NCBI GenBank assembly: GCA_947650285.1
Contig: CANTFL010000028.1
Coordinates: forward strand, 1-64,000
Length of the DNA stretch: 64,000 bases
Direction of reading: 5' to 3'
Origin: Hyaloperonospora brassicae
Lineage: Eukaryota > Oomycota > Peronosporomycetes > Peronosporales > Peronosporaceae
The notes under the pieces were generated by a model that had not been told where the DNA came from, searched no databases, and saw only the letters and a program-made list of their open reading frames with translations. Positions 37,043 through 45,704 of this stretch are shown in pieces (position 1 is the stretch's first letter; every line of letters begins with the position of its first letter). The translations under genes and the position numbers were made by a program.

Positions 37043-38544
37043 CAAAGGGAGGCGATTCGTTGGCAAATAGTTGTCTTGTTCATGGTAGTGCAGGCGAGGG
37101 ATAGCTGACAAAAGCATTTGGTCCAAAGACTAACACCAGTATGCGCCGGTTCTTTCTCCGTTGGTATCATGCAAAACAAGCGCTTCCAATACCGCATTCA
37201 GCTCGCACGACAATACGCCCGTCGGAAGCATTGCACAACCAGCCTCAGTTGCGCTTGTATTCCATGCCACTTGCGTACTACGATTGTAGAATGGATGGAG
37301 CTAAGCAAGTGCGTTGTTGGCGAATCGTCAGTGTTATTGAGCGTACACGCCGACTTCAACTACTTGTTGAAACGTTGCTGCTGTTCGAACTTGACCTTCC
37401 ACACTTTTCCTCGCACATAGTTGTTACTCTCTAGCGCACATACCACATCCTACGCGACAATCTCCACACTTGCCAAGATGCGATTTTCTTGAAGCGATAC
37501 TGACGTTGCATGCTACACCTTTAGTCGCCGTTGCGAGTCGTACCAATGACCTTATGCAATCGTGATCGAAAATCCATCTACACAGTATGTCCGGTAAAGC
37601 AGATGTCGCTGGAATCGCAGAAGCCCTATTGAGCTTTACCTGGTTTATCAAACCGTAGCAAATAAACTACAGCACGTTCTTCTGGACATGCTATACAACG
37701 AAATTCGTCCGCGTTGACTGCATGAACTGCCTCCCTCGAGTTGGTCATGAACGAGAGCAAGTTGTTAGGCATTACGTCACAACGAACATAGGTCTGGTGT
37801 GTGCCGTAGACGCGCCAAGTACAGCAACTTTTGGTATCAATCAACACAGAAAAGGAGGAAGGACTTTTCCAATCAACGCGATCAGGCTCTACAAATGGTT
37901 CTGAGCGATGAGCCAGGTACGACCGACGCTGCAAAAGCTGGATTGTAACGCAATCTACTTGACGTTTTCGCACCAAGAAGATGACGCCGCACGAGCCGAA
38001 TGCCCGAATGTATCTTGTCTATCGTCGTTCCGACATTATGTATGCAGCACAACAGTTGGCAATGAAGCGGGCATTACAACGGTGCTTACATTCTATCCTC
38101 AGTGCCAGACAAGAGCAGGCGAACGCACTCGAAGTAAAGTGGTAGGAGCCATTCTGATGTGAAAGTTTTTGAGGCACTTGGACCCCAAAACCAATCAACC
38201 GGCACTTGCAAAACCTTATGTAATCGATGAAGACGGAGTGACCGACCGTTGGAATCGACCTAAACGGAAAGCCGCAATCGAATGCATAGGTAAAAATCTC
38301 ACGAAAAATACCTTCTGGCTCGACGGACGCGATGAAAACGACGAGGCCGTTGTCGTGCCGACGTACAGCAGTATCTGAAGCCACGAGGAGAGAAAAATGT
38401 GGCCATCGATACCGCACTCGCCGATAGACATTTACACTGACGTCAGCGTTGCGAAATAAATGTGAGCTCCGTCAGGACTAGTGATGCATTTGTGGGCAGT
38501 TAGTCAGCTGCACATGAAGCTCCATCAAATGGCGAGTGGGAGCT
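37043..38544. other. Intergenic between effector and QSOX-2
   Basis: Convergent 3' flanks. A frame at about 38169-38378 (+) reads ALAKPYVIDEDGVTDRWNRP but lacks an ATG, and no family was recognised. Other frames are short and overlapping. Confidence 0.4.
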
Positions 38545-40014
38545 CTATGCAGCGTGGTCAAGCGTTTTGCGCTGAGTTGTGCGATGTTTGTGCAGCTGGA
38601 ATAAAGCGGCACCTATCGCAAAAAATAGAGCGGCTGTGGCAATCGATCCCAGTGATACCCACGATGTCGATGCACGGCTTTCCTGTCCGAGTGTCAACTC
38701 GTCTCCAAACTCGTAGATATCTCGGACATACGCGACAATGTCTTCTTCATTCAGCCGACTGGAATCCATAGTTAGGGGACCGTTGCCGCCAACGTAGCAC
38801 TGAGGACAGGACCGCTGCGTTGGCCACATCGGCTTGCCAATGACCGCATTCACTAAATTGTGAGACATCCACAACCAGAGCACGACTGCTTCCGGTCCGT
38901 CGTCATCTCGAAGCACCAACTTTTGCATTGCGCTGTCTGAGTTTATCTTAAGGAAATGACGCCTGCACTTGTCGCATCCAAAAAAGTGTTTCACCATGAG
39001 GCGGATAGCTTCCATGACCTCACTCGGCTTCCATGGCTCGGATCTCGCTGCTGACGTGTTGTCACTTGCTGTGATTAGGTGAAACAATGTCCAGAGCCCA
39101 CACGTAGCAGTTGTGCACAACACCAACTTGTCCTTGTCACGAAACAAGTTTGCCGGGTCGCTCATTGCATTGGCAGTAGCTTTCCACTTGTCCAAGAGTT
39201 CCCTCCACTCAGCTAGTTCCCATCGCTCGCGCTGCTTTATCTCACGTACAAGAACCGTCAATGCCTCACGGTTCTCCTTTCGAGGAAACGAGGCAGCAAG
39301 TGCTCGGATCCACGTGACTGCCGCCTCGTATCGCTTCCCTTCTAACACTGTCGTGCCCAAGAAAAAGCCGTCTTCGAAAGTAAACAGCGCAGTAGCACCT
39401 GCGTCTTGTAGCCGCTGGAGTCTCACGTCCGGCGACCGGTCGTTCTGCAGCGGTTCTACTGGATCTCCAAACGTTTTCTTTTCACCACGTTGAACAGTAG
39501 TGTGCTTCGGGTACACTGCAGTCGAGTCGAGCAGCGGCTGCAATCCATTTGCTTTCACCGTCTCTTCAATCCAAGTTACCACGTCCTTGGCAGACGTGAA
39601 CTCTTCAGAGTGCATAACAATAGCTGCTGCTGCTGTTGCATTGGCTTTTCGAGACGCGTGGTACAGTTTGACACCCGGGTACGAGTGCACGTCCTCGTCG
39701 TTGCAGATTTTGTTCTGCTTGGTGCAGTCAACAGCCCCAAAGGCGATCGCACGCACGTCTTTGTAGACCGTCGACGCTTGTTCCCAGATCGGTGCAAACT
39801 GCCGGCAGTGAGGACACCAGGGCGAGTAAAAGTCCACGAGCCAAATGGCGTTCGTACTGTTCAGCATCGCACCAAAGTTGGCACTTGTGAGCTGTTCGAC
39901 GTATTTGGACGAGTTGAACAACGGACCTCCATCCGCTCGCATGTGACCGATGGCAGCGGTAGTTGACAGAAGGTCGAGACCGACCAGCACCGCGACAACG
40001 GGCAAGAAGGTCAT
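38545..40014 (-). CDS. QSOX: Quiescin sulfhydryl oxidase, paralogue 2
   Basis: Second QSOX copy, 489 residues, intronless, on the strand opposite to the first. The ATG at 40014 begins a signal peptide (about residues 3-22). The thioredoxin domain has FYSPWCPHCRQFAPIW (Cys67/Cys70) and VDCTKQNKIC. The Erv/ALR domain has TCGLWTLFHLIT, FFGCDKCRRHF (Cys347/Cys350), LWMSHNLVN and CPQCY (Cys403/Cys406). A C-terminal membrane helix (about residues 458-477) precedes a basic tail. It is co-linear with paralogue 1 along its length but clearly diverged, so the duplication is not recent. It has several Asn-x-Ser/Thr sites. Both copies keep all redox cysteines. An (AGT)n tract sits about 150 bp upstream. 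Confidence 0.93.
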   Translation of the reverse strand: MTFLPVVAVLVGLDLLSTTAAIGHMRADGGPLFNSSKYVEQLTSANFGAMLNSTNAIWLVDFYSPWCPHCRQFAPIWEQASTVYKDVRAIAFGAVDCTKQNKICNDEDVHSYPGVKLYHASRKANATAAAAIVMHSEEFTSAKDVVTWIEETVKANGLQPLLDSTAVYPKHTTVQRGEKKTFGDPVEPLQNDRSPDVRLQRLQDAGATALFTFEDGFFLGTTVLEGKRYEAAVTWIRALAASFPRKENREALTVLVREIKQRERWELAEWRELLDKWKATANAMSDPANLFRDKDKLVLCTTATCGLWTLFHLITASDNTSAARSEPWKPSEVMEAIRLMVKHFFGCDKCRRHFLKINSDSAMQKLVLRDDDGPEAVVLWLWMSHNLVNAVIGKPMWPTQRSCPQCYVGGNGPLTMDSSRLNEEDIVAYVRDIYEFGDELTLGQESRASTSWVSLGSIATAALFFAIGAALFQLHKHRTTQRKTLDHAA

Positions 40015-40157
40015 TGCCGAAGACACCTATTGGGAGGTGCTCGGATCGATACTGAACGGTTGGGGGAGGAGGGATCCGAATTTCGGGATTGAGTCCAGTG
40101 CAGTGCTTTGACCGTATTTGGGAACTCAACACGTGTAACAGCTACAAAGTGTTGACG

Positions 40158-40206
40158 GTAGTAGTCGTAGTAGTAGTAGTAGTAGTACAGTAGGAGTAGT
40201 AGTAGT
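40158..40206. repeat. (AGT)n microsatellite upstream of QSOX-2
   Basis: Imperfect trinucleotide run of about 49 bp, 145-190 bp upstream of the QSOX-2 start codon, in its probable promoter region. Confidence 0.85.
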
Positions 40207-40659
40207 TATAGTCTCTTGTCTACAGACACGCGTCTCGACATTGGCGATTTTGCTTGTAAGTCTCGAGATGTACAAACTATAAAGTCAATCACAACGCTTG
40301 CAAACTCCTTGTGGCAGAACATAGCCGGATGCACACTATGGCTGCAGCATATGCAATGTCGACTACAACTTTTCTTTGCGGCAAGTAACAATGACTGAGG
40401 TGGTGAAAGACCGTGGGGACTGCAGCTTTTTTAGTATCGTCGACATCGTGGTCCGCTGAAGTTGCTGTAGTGCCGTACTTCCGCTCTTTTTCCGACGACT
40501 AACGCTCAACAATGCGAGTGATAGCGACAGCGGTCATCGATTGTAGGGGTCGGGCGACGTCTACTGGATGACCAGGGTCAGCTACACGCGTTGGATCAGC
40601 CAAAACACCGCGCATCTTCAATCATGCCGCTTGGCGACAGATCTTTGCCGCATCCCATC

Positions 40660-42685
40660 TCATCTACCGGTTGCGTACACACGTGCAGGAACGAGTTCAC
40701 GGAAATTCGCTCGCTGTTCTAGGGCGCTCGCAACCTGCAGCAGACGCTCTTCCTTCTTGTGAGGACCCATGAGCTGAAGCCCGAGCGGCAAGTCGCCACT
40801 CTGCGTCAGCGCAGCTGGAAGAGAGATAGAGGGGACGCCAGCCAAATTCGCAGGAACGGTCATGACATCGTTCAGGTACATGCTGACGGGATCCTCCTTC
40901 ACCTGTTTGTTATGGATAGAAAAAGGCCCCGAAGGCGTCGAAGGGGTCAACAAAACATCAATGCCTTGGTCTCCAAACGCTCGCTGGAAGTCCCGACGAA
41001 TGTGCTGGCGTAAAATCGTGCCTCGTTCATAGTAGTCGCTCACAGCACCCGCTGAGAGCACAAACGTACCTGAGAGGATCCGACGCTACAGAGCAAAACA
41101 AACGAAGGTCATTACCATGTTGCAAGCATAACGCACTGCACAGAGCATTCGCCTACCTGTACTTCGTCTCCAAAAGCCTCCGATCGTGTTCTGCAGTACA
41201 GGTCATGGAGAGCGTCGGACTGGTCCTCCTGTGACTCCAACGCAACATTTGCTGCCCTACGACAATACACAGCACACGCATTAACAACATGCTCCTTCGC
41301 AATACAGTCATCGAGAACCATAGCGGTAGCGCATGAAAGCACATAACGGCATCTTACCTATAACCGTAGCGAACACCGTCATAGCGAGACAAGTTCGACG
41401 ATGCTTCGGCACACGCGAGAATGTAGTACGCTGGAATACAGAGCTTCGTCGTTGGTAGTGAAAGACTAACCACTTGAGCACCCGCGTCACGGAGCCATCT
41501 AATGCCTTGATTCCACACGTCTACAATTTCTTCCGGAAGTTCACGAACAAAGTATTCTGCCGGAACACCGACTCGTATACCGGTCAAATCAACTTCCTTG
41601 CAGTCTTCCGATGTTTCAACCACGCTTGAGCACTAGTTGCATCATGTGCCGTCAGCGTGTTCGTCGTGATAGCGTGCGAACAACAACGTACCCACTTTTC
41701 CGGCAACGCATCGGTCAAGCACGTCGAATCCATGGGGTCTGGCCCCGCTATAGCATTTAGGACTACAGCGGCATCACTGTTCCGTCACAATTATCCAGAG
41801 TAAGTACATGCACTCGCCCTCTCATTCCTTTTGGTACGCACCCAACGGATCTCGCGAAAATGCCCGGCGTATCGAGAGAACTTGCATATGCGATCATACC
41901 GTGGCGTGACACCCGCCCGTACGTCGGCTTCAGCCCGACAACACCACAATACGCAGCAGGCTGCGCAAAGGACACAACACAACAAACACTAAGCATGTCA
42001 CAGCACGCTACAACGCCTCTATCCATCACATGTCCGTCTAGTCCCTCAAAATCTAGCCCACCTGGCGCACGGAACCTCCCGTATCCGAGCCTAACGCTGC
42101 AAAGCAGCACCCAGAAGCAACTGCCGCGGCACTGCCACCTGAGCTGCCACCAGCAACAACAGCTTGATCTCCAAGATCTTTCGACCACGGGTTGATCGTC
42201 GCACCAAACTTGGAAAAGAGCGTCCCGCTGCCCATCGCAAACTCGTCCATGTTCAGCTTGCCAAGAGGCACGGCCCCTTGATCCAGCAGTCTCTGGGTGA
42301 CCGTTGACTCGTACGGCGACACAAAGTCTTTCAGCATGTGCGAGCCAGCAGTCGTGGGCACGTTTTCCATACAAAACACGTCTTTCACACCAATGGGGAT
42401 GCCGTCCAACAGTCCAATGGACGTGCCAGCAGCGCGACGCTCGTCCGACGCTCTGGCCACTGCCAACGCCCGATCAAAGTCCGTGCACACAAACATATTG
42501 AGCCCGCGCGTACGTTCCACCTGTTGTACACACGCTTCAGTGATCTCGACCGCCGAGACACGACCGTGCGCAAGAGCGTCCGATACAGTCAACAGCGTCT
42601 GGCTGCACCAGTCGCTGGCGCGAGAGGAAGAAGCGCTCCGTTTCGTGCAATGGCATACGTGTCGACCGGATCTGTACGCATACAT
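40660..42685 (-). CDS. GATA: Glutamyl-tRNA(Gln) amidotransferase subunit A, mitochondrial (6 exons)
   Basis: Amidase subunit of the GatCAB complex that converts Glu-tRNA(Gln) to Gln-tRNA(Gln) in mitochondria. Exons (minus): 42685-42062, 41960-41842, 41776-41692, 41632-41358, 41256-41157, 41085-40660. Every junction keeps phase and uses GT..AG introns of 59-102 nt, giving 542 residues. The amidase signature is complete: Lys101 in [19 protein letters not shown] (cis-Ser at about 181-182) and [20 protein letters not shown] with nucleophile Ser205. Later motifs are [37 protein letters not shown] and [15 protein letters not shown]. The start is uncertain. The ATG at 42685 gives an Arg/Ser-rich N-terminus suitable for mitochondrial import. 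An ATG at 42818 opens another Arg-rich reading, but no phase-compatible splice was found. Confidence 0.92.
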
Positions 42686-43178
42686 CGCACATGCATTTAC
42701 ATCAGACGAACACGTGTGGGGCCCGTCAAGCGACGCGCAAGTCGGGGCACGTACCGACGCCAGCGCCCTGCGTGCATCGTTGCAGCGTACCGGTTTGCAG
42801 CACCCTACGCACAAGCATGCCGTGTTGGTATGATTGATCGTAGGTTCATGACAGCTGTAGCCACATTAAAGGAGGTGTAAAAACAGCTTCGCGGTTGAGT
42901 GGCTGGCAATTGTTGCACGCGTAATTACGCCGAGGACCGCGTCCCGTTTTGTACCACTCGAGCAATCGAGTGGTCGAGCGGCTCTCTCTCAACTGGCTCC
43001 AGCCATCCCATTATTTCCATCGAAGAAGCGGAAAAGGTGCGGTGCTTCTTCTCTCTCTCTCTCTCTCTCTTGAATGATAATCCCAGTTCTACTGTACGCG
43101 CGACGGTAGACGGGTCCGTAGTAGCTGACGGTGCATTGGTAACATGTGTTTTTGTGCCATGTCGTGCTCTTGCTGCAG
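42686..43178. other. Divergent promoter region between GATA and RPL28
   Basis: About 490 bp separate the GATA and RPL28 starts. It contains a (CT)n tract (43049-43070) and a CCCATTATTTCC block (about 43006-43017) resembling an oomycete initiator. TGCTGCAG immediately before the RPL28 ATG suggests that a 5'UTR intron ends here. Confidence 0.5.
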
Positions 43179-43719
43179 ATGTCGTGCGATACGCTCACGT
43201 GGTTGCTGACCAAGAACACGTCGTCGTTCCTCTTGAAACGTCATGGCTCGGAATTCGCGCGGGAGAAGTTCAACCTGCTGAACCGCAATTGCCGCAAGTA
43301 CTCGGGCTTGGCCGCCACGAAGGCCGTGGACCTCTCGCTTGCCGACAAGAAAGTGTCGCTGACGACCAAGATTGCCAAGGCGCACAAGAAGCCGGTGAAG
43401 GCCGAGAACGTTGTGCCGCTTCGCAAAGGTGCCCGTGGGGGCGCGAACACGATCCGCGCCACCATCTCGCGCAACTTTTACCGTCGCGATCTCAAAAAAG
43501 CAGCGCTGGCCAAATGGTCGCGTCTGTCGACGGTCGCCAAGGTGGAGAAGGGTACGTGGGTCAAACATGGGACTCTCTGGTGGATTGATGGACGAAAAAG
43601 CAGGTTGTGAGTTGAATGGGTTGCTCACACTTGTTGTGTGTGTGTGGATGATTTTATGTATGATTGGTGCAGGTGTGCTTCAGAAGAAGGCCATCCGCAG
43701 CCGTCGCCTTAAGGCGTAA
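43179..43719 (+). CDS. RPL28: 60S ribosomal protein L28e (2 exons)
   Basis: Structural protein of the large cytosolic ribosomal subunit. Exon 1 is 43179-43551 and exon 2 is 43673-43719, with a 121-nt intron (GTACGT...GTGCAG, phase 1) and a 139-residue product, matching the family length. Recognisable features are the N-terminal WLLTKNTSSFLLKR (L28e core), NLLNRNCRKYSGLAATKAV, and a very basic second half with ISRNFYRRDLKKAALAKWSR. The last exon encodes only 15 residues ending KAIRSRRLKA. The ATG directly follows TGCTGCAG, so the start codon may sit at the first base of an exon after a leader intron, as is common in ribosomal protein genes. Complete, very likely functional. Confidence 0.95.
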
Positions 43720-44255
43720 GCGTGTGGCGATTGTGGACTACTGACTGCAAAGTTTACTTGCTCTGGGCGGATGGAAATAATCGTAAGGAATAGAAGTGCA
43801 GGTTTGCAACTTTTGCTCCTACGAGAATGTACAACCGGTCGTGAAGGTTGTTCCATCACCCGTCGGATGCTTTGATGTTGTTGTTGTTGTTGAGATGTTG
43901 CGGCTGGATGCTTAGTTTGTTGCTGCCTGCCGGTCGACTTGACCGTTCGATGCGATCGCTGGGCCCTTGAAAATGCATCGAAAAGGTTGTACGGAACCAA
44001 GTGCAACAAGTTGACAGCTCGGCAGTGTCAACTTGCACGCCTTCGGCTGAGGAATGGAGGAGTCTTCCGAAGAAGGAGAAGGAGAAGAAGAAGAAGGTGC
44101 AAATAGCGCTTCAGATGACACACAGGAACGTCTCTCCTCTCACTCACAACGCACTGCTCTTCTTCCGCAAGTGCCATTCTCTCAGCGTCTTCACGCAGCT
44201 TTGCAATCTGCGCGCACAGAGCTCTTCGGTCGTCGTCCCCTCTGACTCGCGCCGG
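43720..44255. other. Intergenic between RPL28 and CENP-X-like
   Basis: Shared 3' flanks of two convergent genes. A TTG/TGT-rich patch (43870-43925) and a GAAGAAGGAGAA patch (44065-44095). No gene seen. Confidence 0.5.
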
Positions 44256-44693
44256 TCAAAAGTCGAGCAGCAGCTGCGCCAAGATCTGCTCCACGTGCAG
44301 CGGCTCGACGGTCTCACTATCGTCCACCATCGCCTCCATCTGCGCGCGCCGCACGGCTTCGACCACAAAGAGCCGCAGCATCTCCGCACTGAGCTTCAGC
44401 GCGTCCGCGTGGATCTTGCGCACGCGCGCGGCCGCTGCTGCCGCTGTCACGAGCGGCGCCGAGTCAAACACATCGTCTTCGTCGCTGCCGTCACTGGCCA
44501 GTGCTGCAGCGGCTGTGGCCGTTGCGGTTGCAGCCCATGTAGAATGGAAGAGCTGCGCCACGAGCGCAACGCGAAACGTCGGCGGAACTGGAGCCATAAG
44601 CGACTGGACACGAGGCCAAAGGCTGTCCAGTTGCAGGGACAGCGTCGGATCGTGCCGTTCCCACCTTTCCCACGCACTCTGTCGTCCATCCAT
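44256..44693 (-). CDS. CENPX: CENP-X / MHF2-like histone-fold protein
   Basis: Small histone-fold protein that in other eukaryotes pairs with CENP-S (MHF1) at kinetochores and with FANCM at stalled forks. The C-terminal 50 residues match the family well: DALKLSAEMLRLFVVEAVRR, then a DSETVEPLHVEQ segment and the invariant end AQLLLDF. The N-terminal helix is FRVALVAQLFHSTW. Between them lies an Ala/Asp-rich insertion not found in the roughly 80-residue animal proteins. Two starts are possible: the ATG at 44693 (145 residues) or the Met at 44597 (113 residues), the latter closer to the family N-terminus. With the first, only 6 bp separate the two divergent ATGs (this gene and ribokinase). Intronless. 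Confidence 0.82.
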   Translation of the reverse strand: MDGRQSAWERWERHDPTLSLQLDSLWPRVQSLMAPVPPTFRVALVAQLFHSTWAATATATAAAALASDGSDEDDVFDSAPLVTAAAAAARVRKIHADALKLSAEMLRLFVVEAVRRAQMEAMVDDSETVEPLHVEQILAQLLLDF

Positions 44694-44699
44694 TTCGTA

Positions 44700-45704
44700 A
44701 TGCAAAGAGACGCAAAGCAGGCGGTGCTGGTCATTGGCTCTGTTAATGCCGATGTGGTCGTTGAGGTTCGCCGACTGCCTCGTCGGGGCGAGACCGTATC
44801 GGCGGCCAGACCCGACACGGGCACGTTCGCGCCCGGGGGCAAAGGCAGTAACCAGGCGGCAGCCGCTGGAAAGCTCCTTGGCCTTCAGCACCCGACGCTC
44901 GACGTCCGCTTTATCGGTCAGTTTGGTCGCGACGCACACGGCACCGCGCTGCAAAATGCCCTGTGCGACGCGCACGTCCACACGGAGCTCTGTGGCCACG
45001 TGGACGGACCGTCTGGTCAAGCGCTCGTGTTTGTCTACCCGAACGGGGACAACTCGATCGTCGTTATAGGCGGTGCTAACTGCAGATGGCCCGAAGCGCT
45101 GCCTGAAGCTGTCGTTGCTGCGATTGAGTCGGCGGCGATCGTGTTGCTGCAGTGTGAGATCCCCGAAGCGGTCAATGCACTGGTCGTGAAGGCAGCAGCT
45201 CGAGCGGCGGTGCCCGTCATGTGGGACGCGGGCGGCGACGACGTCCCCCTGCGAGCGGATCTCTTGCCCCATTTGACGTATCTGTGTCCAAACGAGACAG
45301 AGCTGGCGCGGCTGACCCAGCGCGAGGTCCACAGCGTTGACGATGCAATGGCAGCGGCACAGCTCTTGCAAGCACAGGGCGCGAAGAACGTTCTGGTGAC
45401 GCTCGGAGCGGACGGGGCCGTGTTTGTCCCGGCGGACGGCTCGAACGCAGTGCATCAAAAGTGCTTTCAGGTGGACACTGTGGTGGACACGACAGGTGCA
45501 GGTGACTGCTTCCGGGGGGCGTTCGCCGTTGCGCTTGCCGAAGGTCAGGCGGTGAAGAACTGTATGGTACGGGCGACGGCAGCCAGTGCACTGTGCGTGC
45601 AGCGTCGAGGTGCGTTGCCGAGTCTTCCGACGAGCGAAGAGGTCAACACGTTCCTAGCAGAATCGGGGATGGGTGCAGACAGTATGGACACGACCGTGAC
45701 GTGA
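44700..45704 (+). CDS. RBKS: Ribokinase (PfkB family)
   Basis: Phosphorylates D-ribose to ribose-5-phosphate, feeding PRPP and pentose-phosphate metabolism in the cytosol. 334 residues, intronless, typical length. The first PfkB strand VLVIGSVNADVVVEVRRLPR begins at residue 9, supporting the ATG at 44700. Other motifs: APGGKGSNQAAAAGKL (47-54 core, substrate-binding GGKGxNQA), FIGQFGRDAHG, QCEIPEAVN, CPNETELARLTQ, and the PfkB signature DTTGAGDCFRGAF at about 263-275 with catalytic base Asp269. No targeting peptide. Head-to-head with the CENP-X-like gene. Confidence 0.95.
   Translation: MQRDAKQAVLVIGSVNADVVVEVRRLPRRGETVSAARPDTGTFAPGGKGSNQAAAAGKLLGLQHPTLDVRFIGQFGRDAHGTALQNALCDAHVHTELCGHVDGPSGQALVFVYPNGDNSIVVIGGANCRWPEALPEAVVAAIESAAIVLLQCEIPEAVNALVVKAAARAAVPVMWDAGGDDVPLRADLLPHLTYLCPNETELARLTQREVHSVDDAMAAAQLLQAQGAKNVLVTLGADGAVFVPADGSNAVHQKCFQVDTVVDTTGAGDCFRGAFAVALAEGQAVKNCMVRATAASALCVQRRGALPSLPTSEEVNTFLAESGMGADSMDTTVT

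Noticed and set aside
39490..39966. 158-codon plus-strand frame
   Set aside because: Antisense to QSOX-2, no motif.
42755..42818. Upstream first exon of GATA starting at 42818
   Set aside because: Its GTACGT donor leaves phase 1, and no downstream acceptor restores the GatA frame.
43912..44699. 5' extension of the ribokinase frame to about 44001 (567 codons)
   Set aside because: The extra part is antisense to the CENP-X-like gene and lacks family similarity. The PfkB fold starts right after the ATG at 44700.
44694..45458. Long minus-strand frame antisense to ribokinase
   Set aside because: Shadow frame caused by codon bias of the ribokinase gene. Only its distal part (44256-44693) matches a family.
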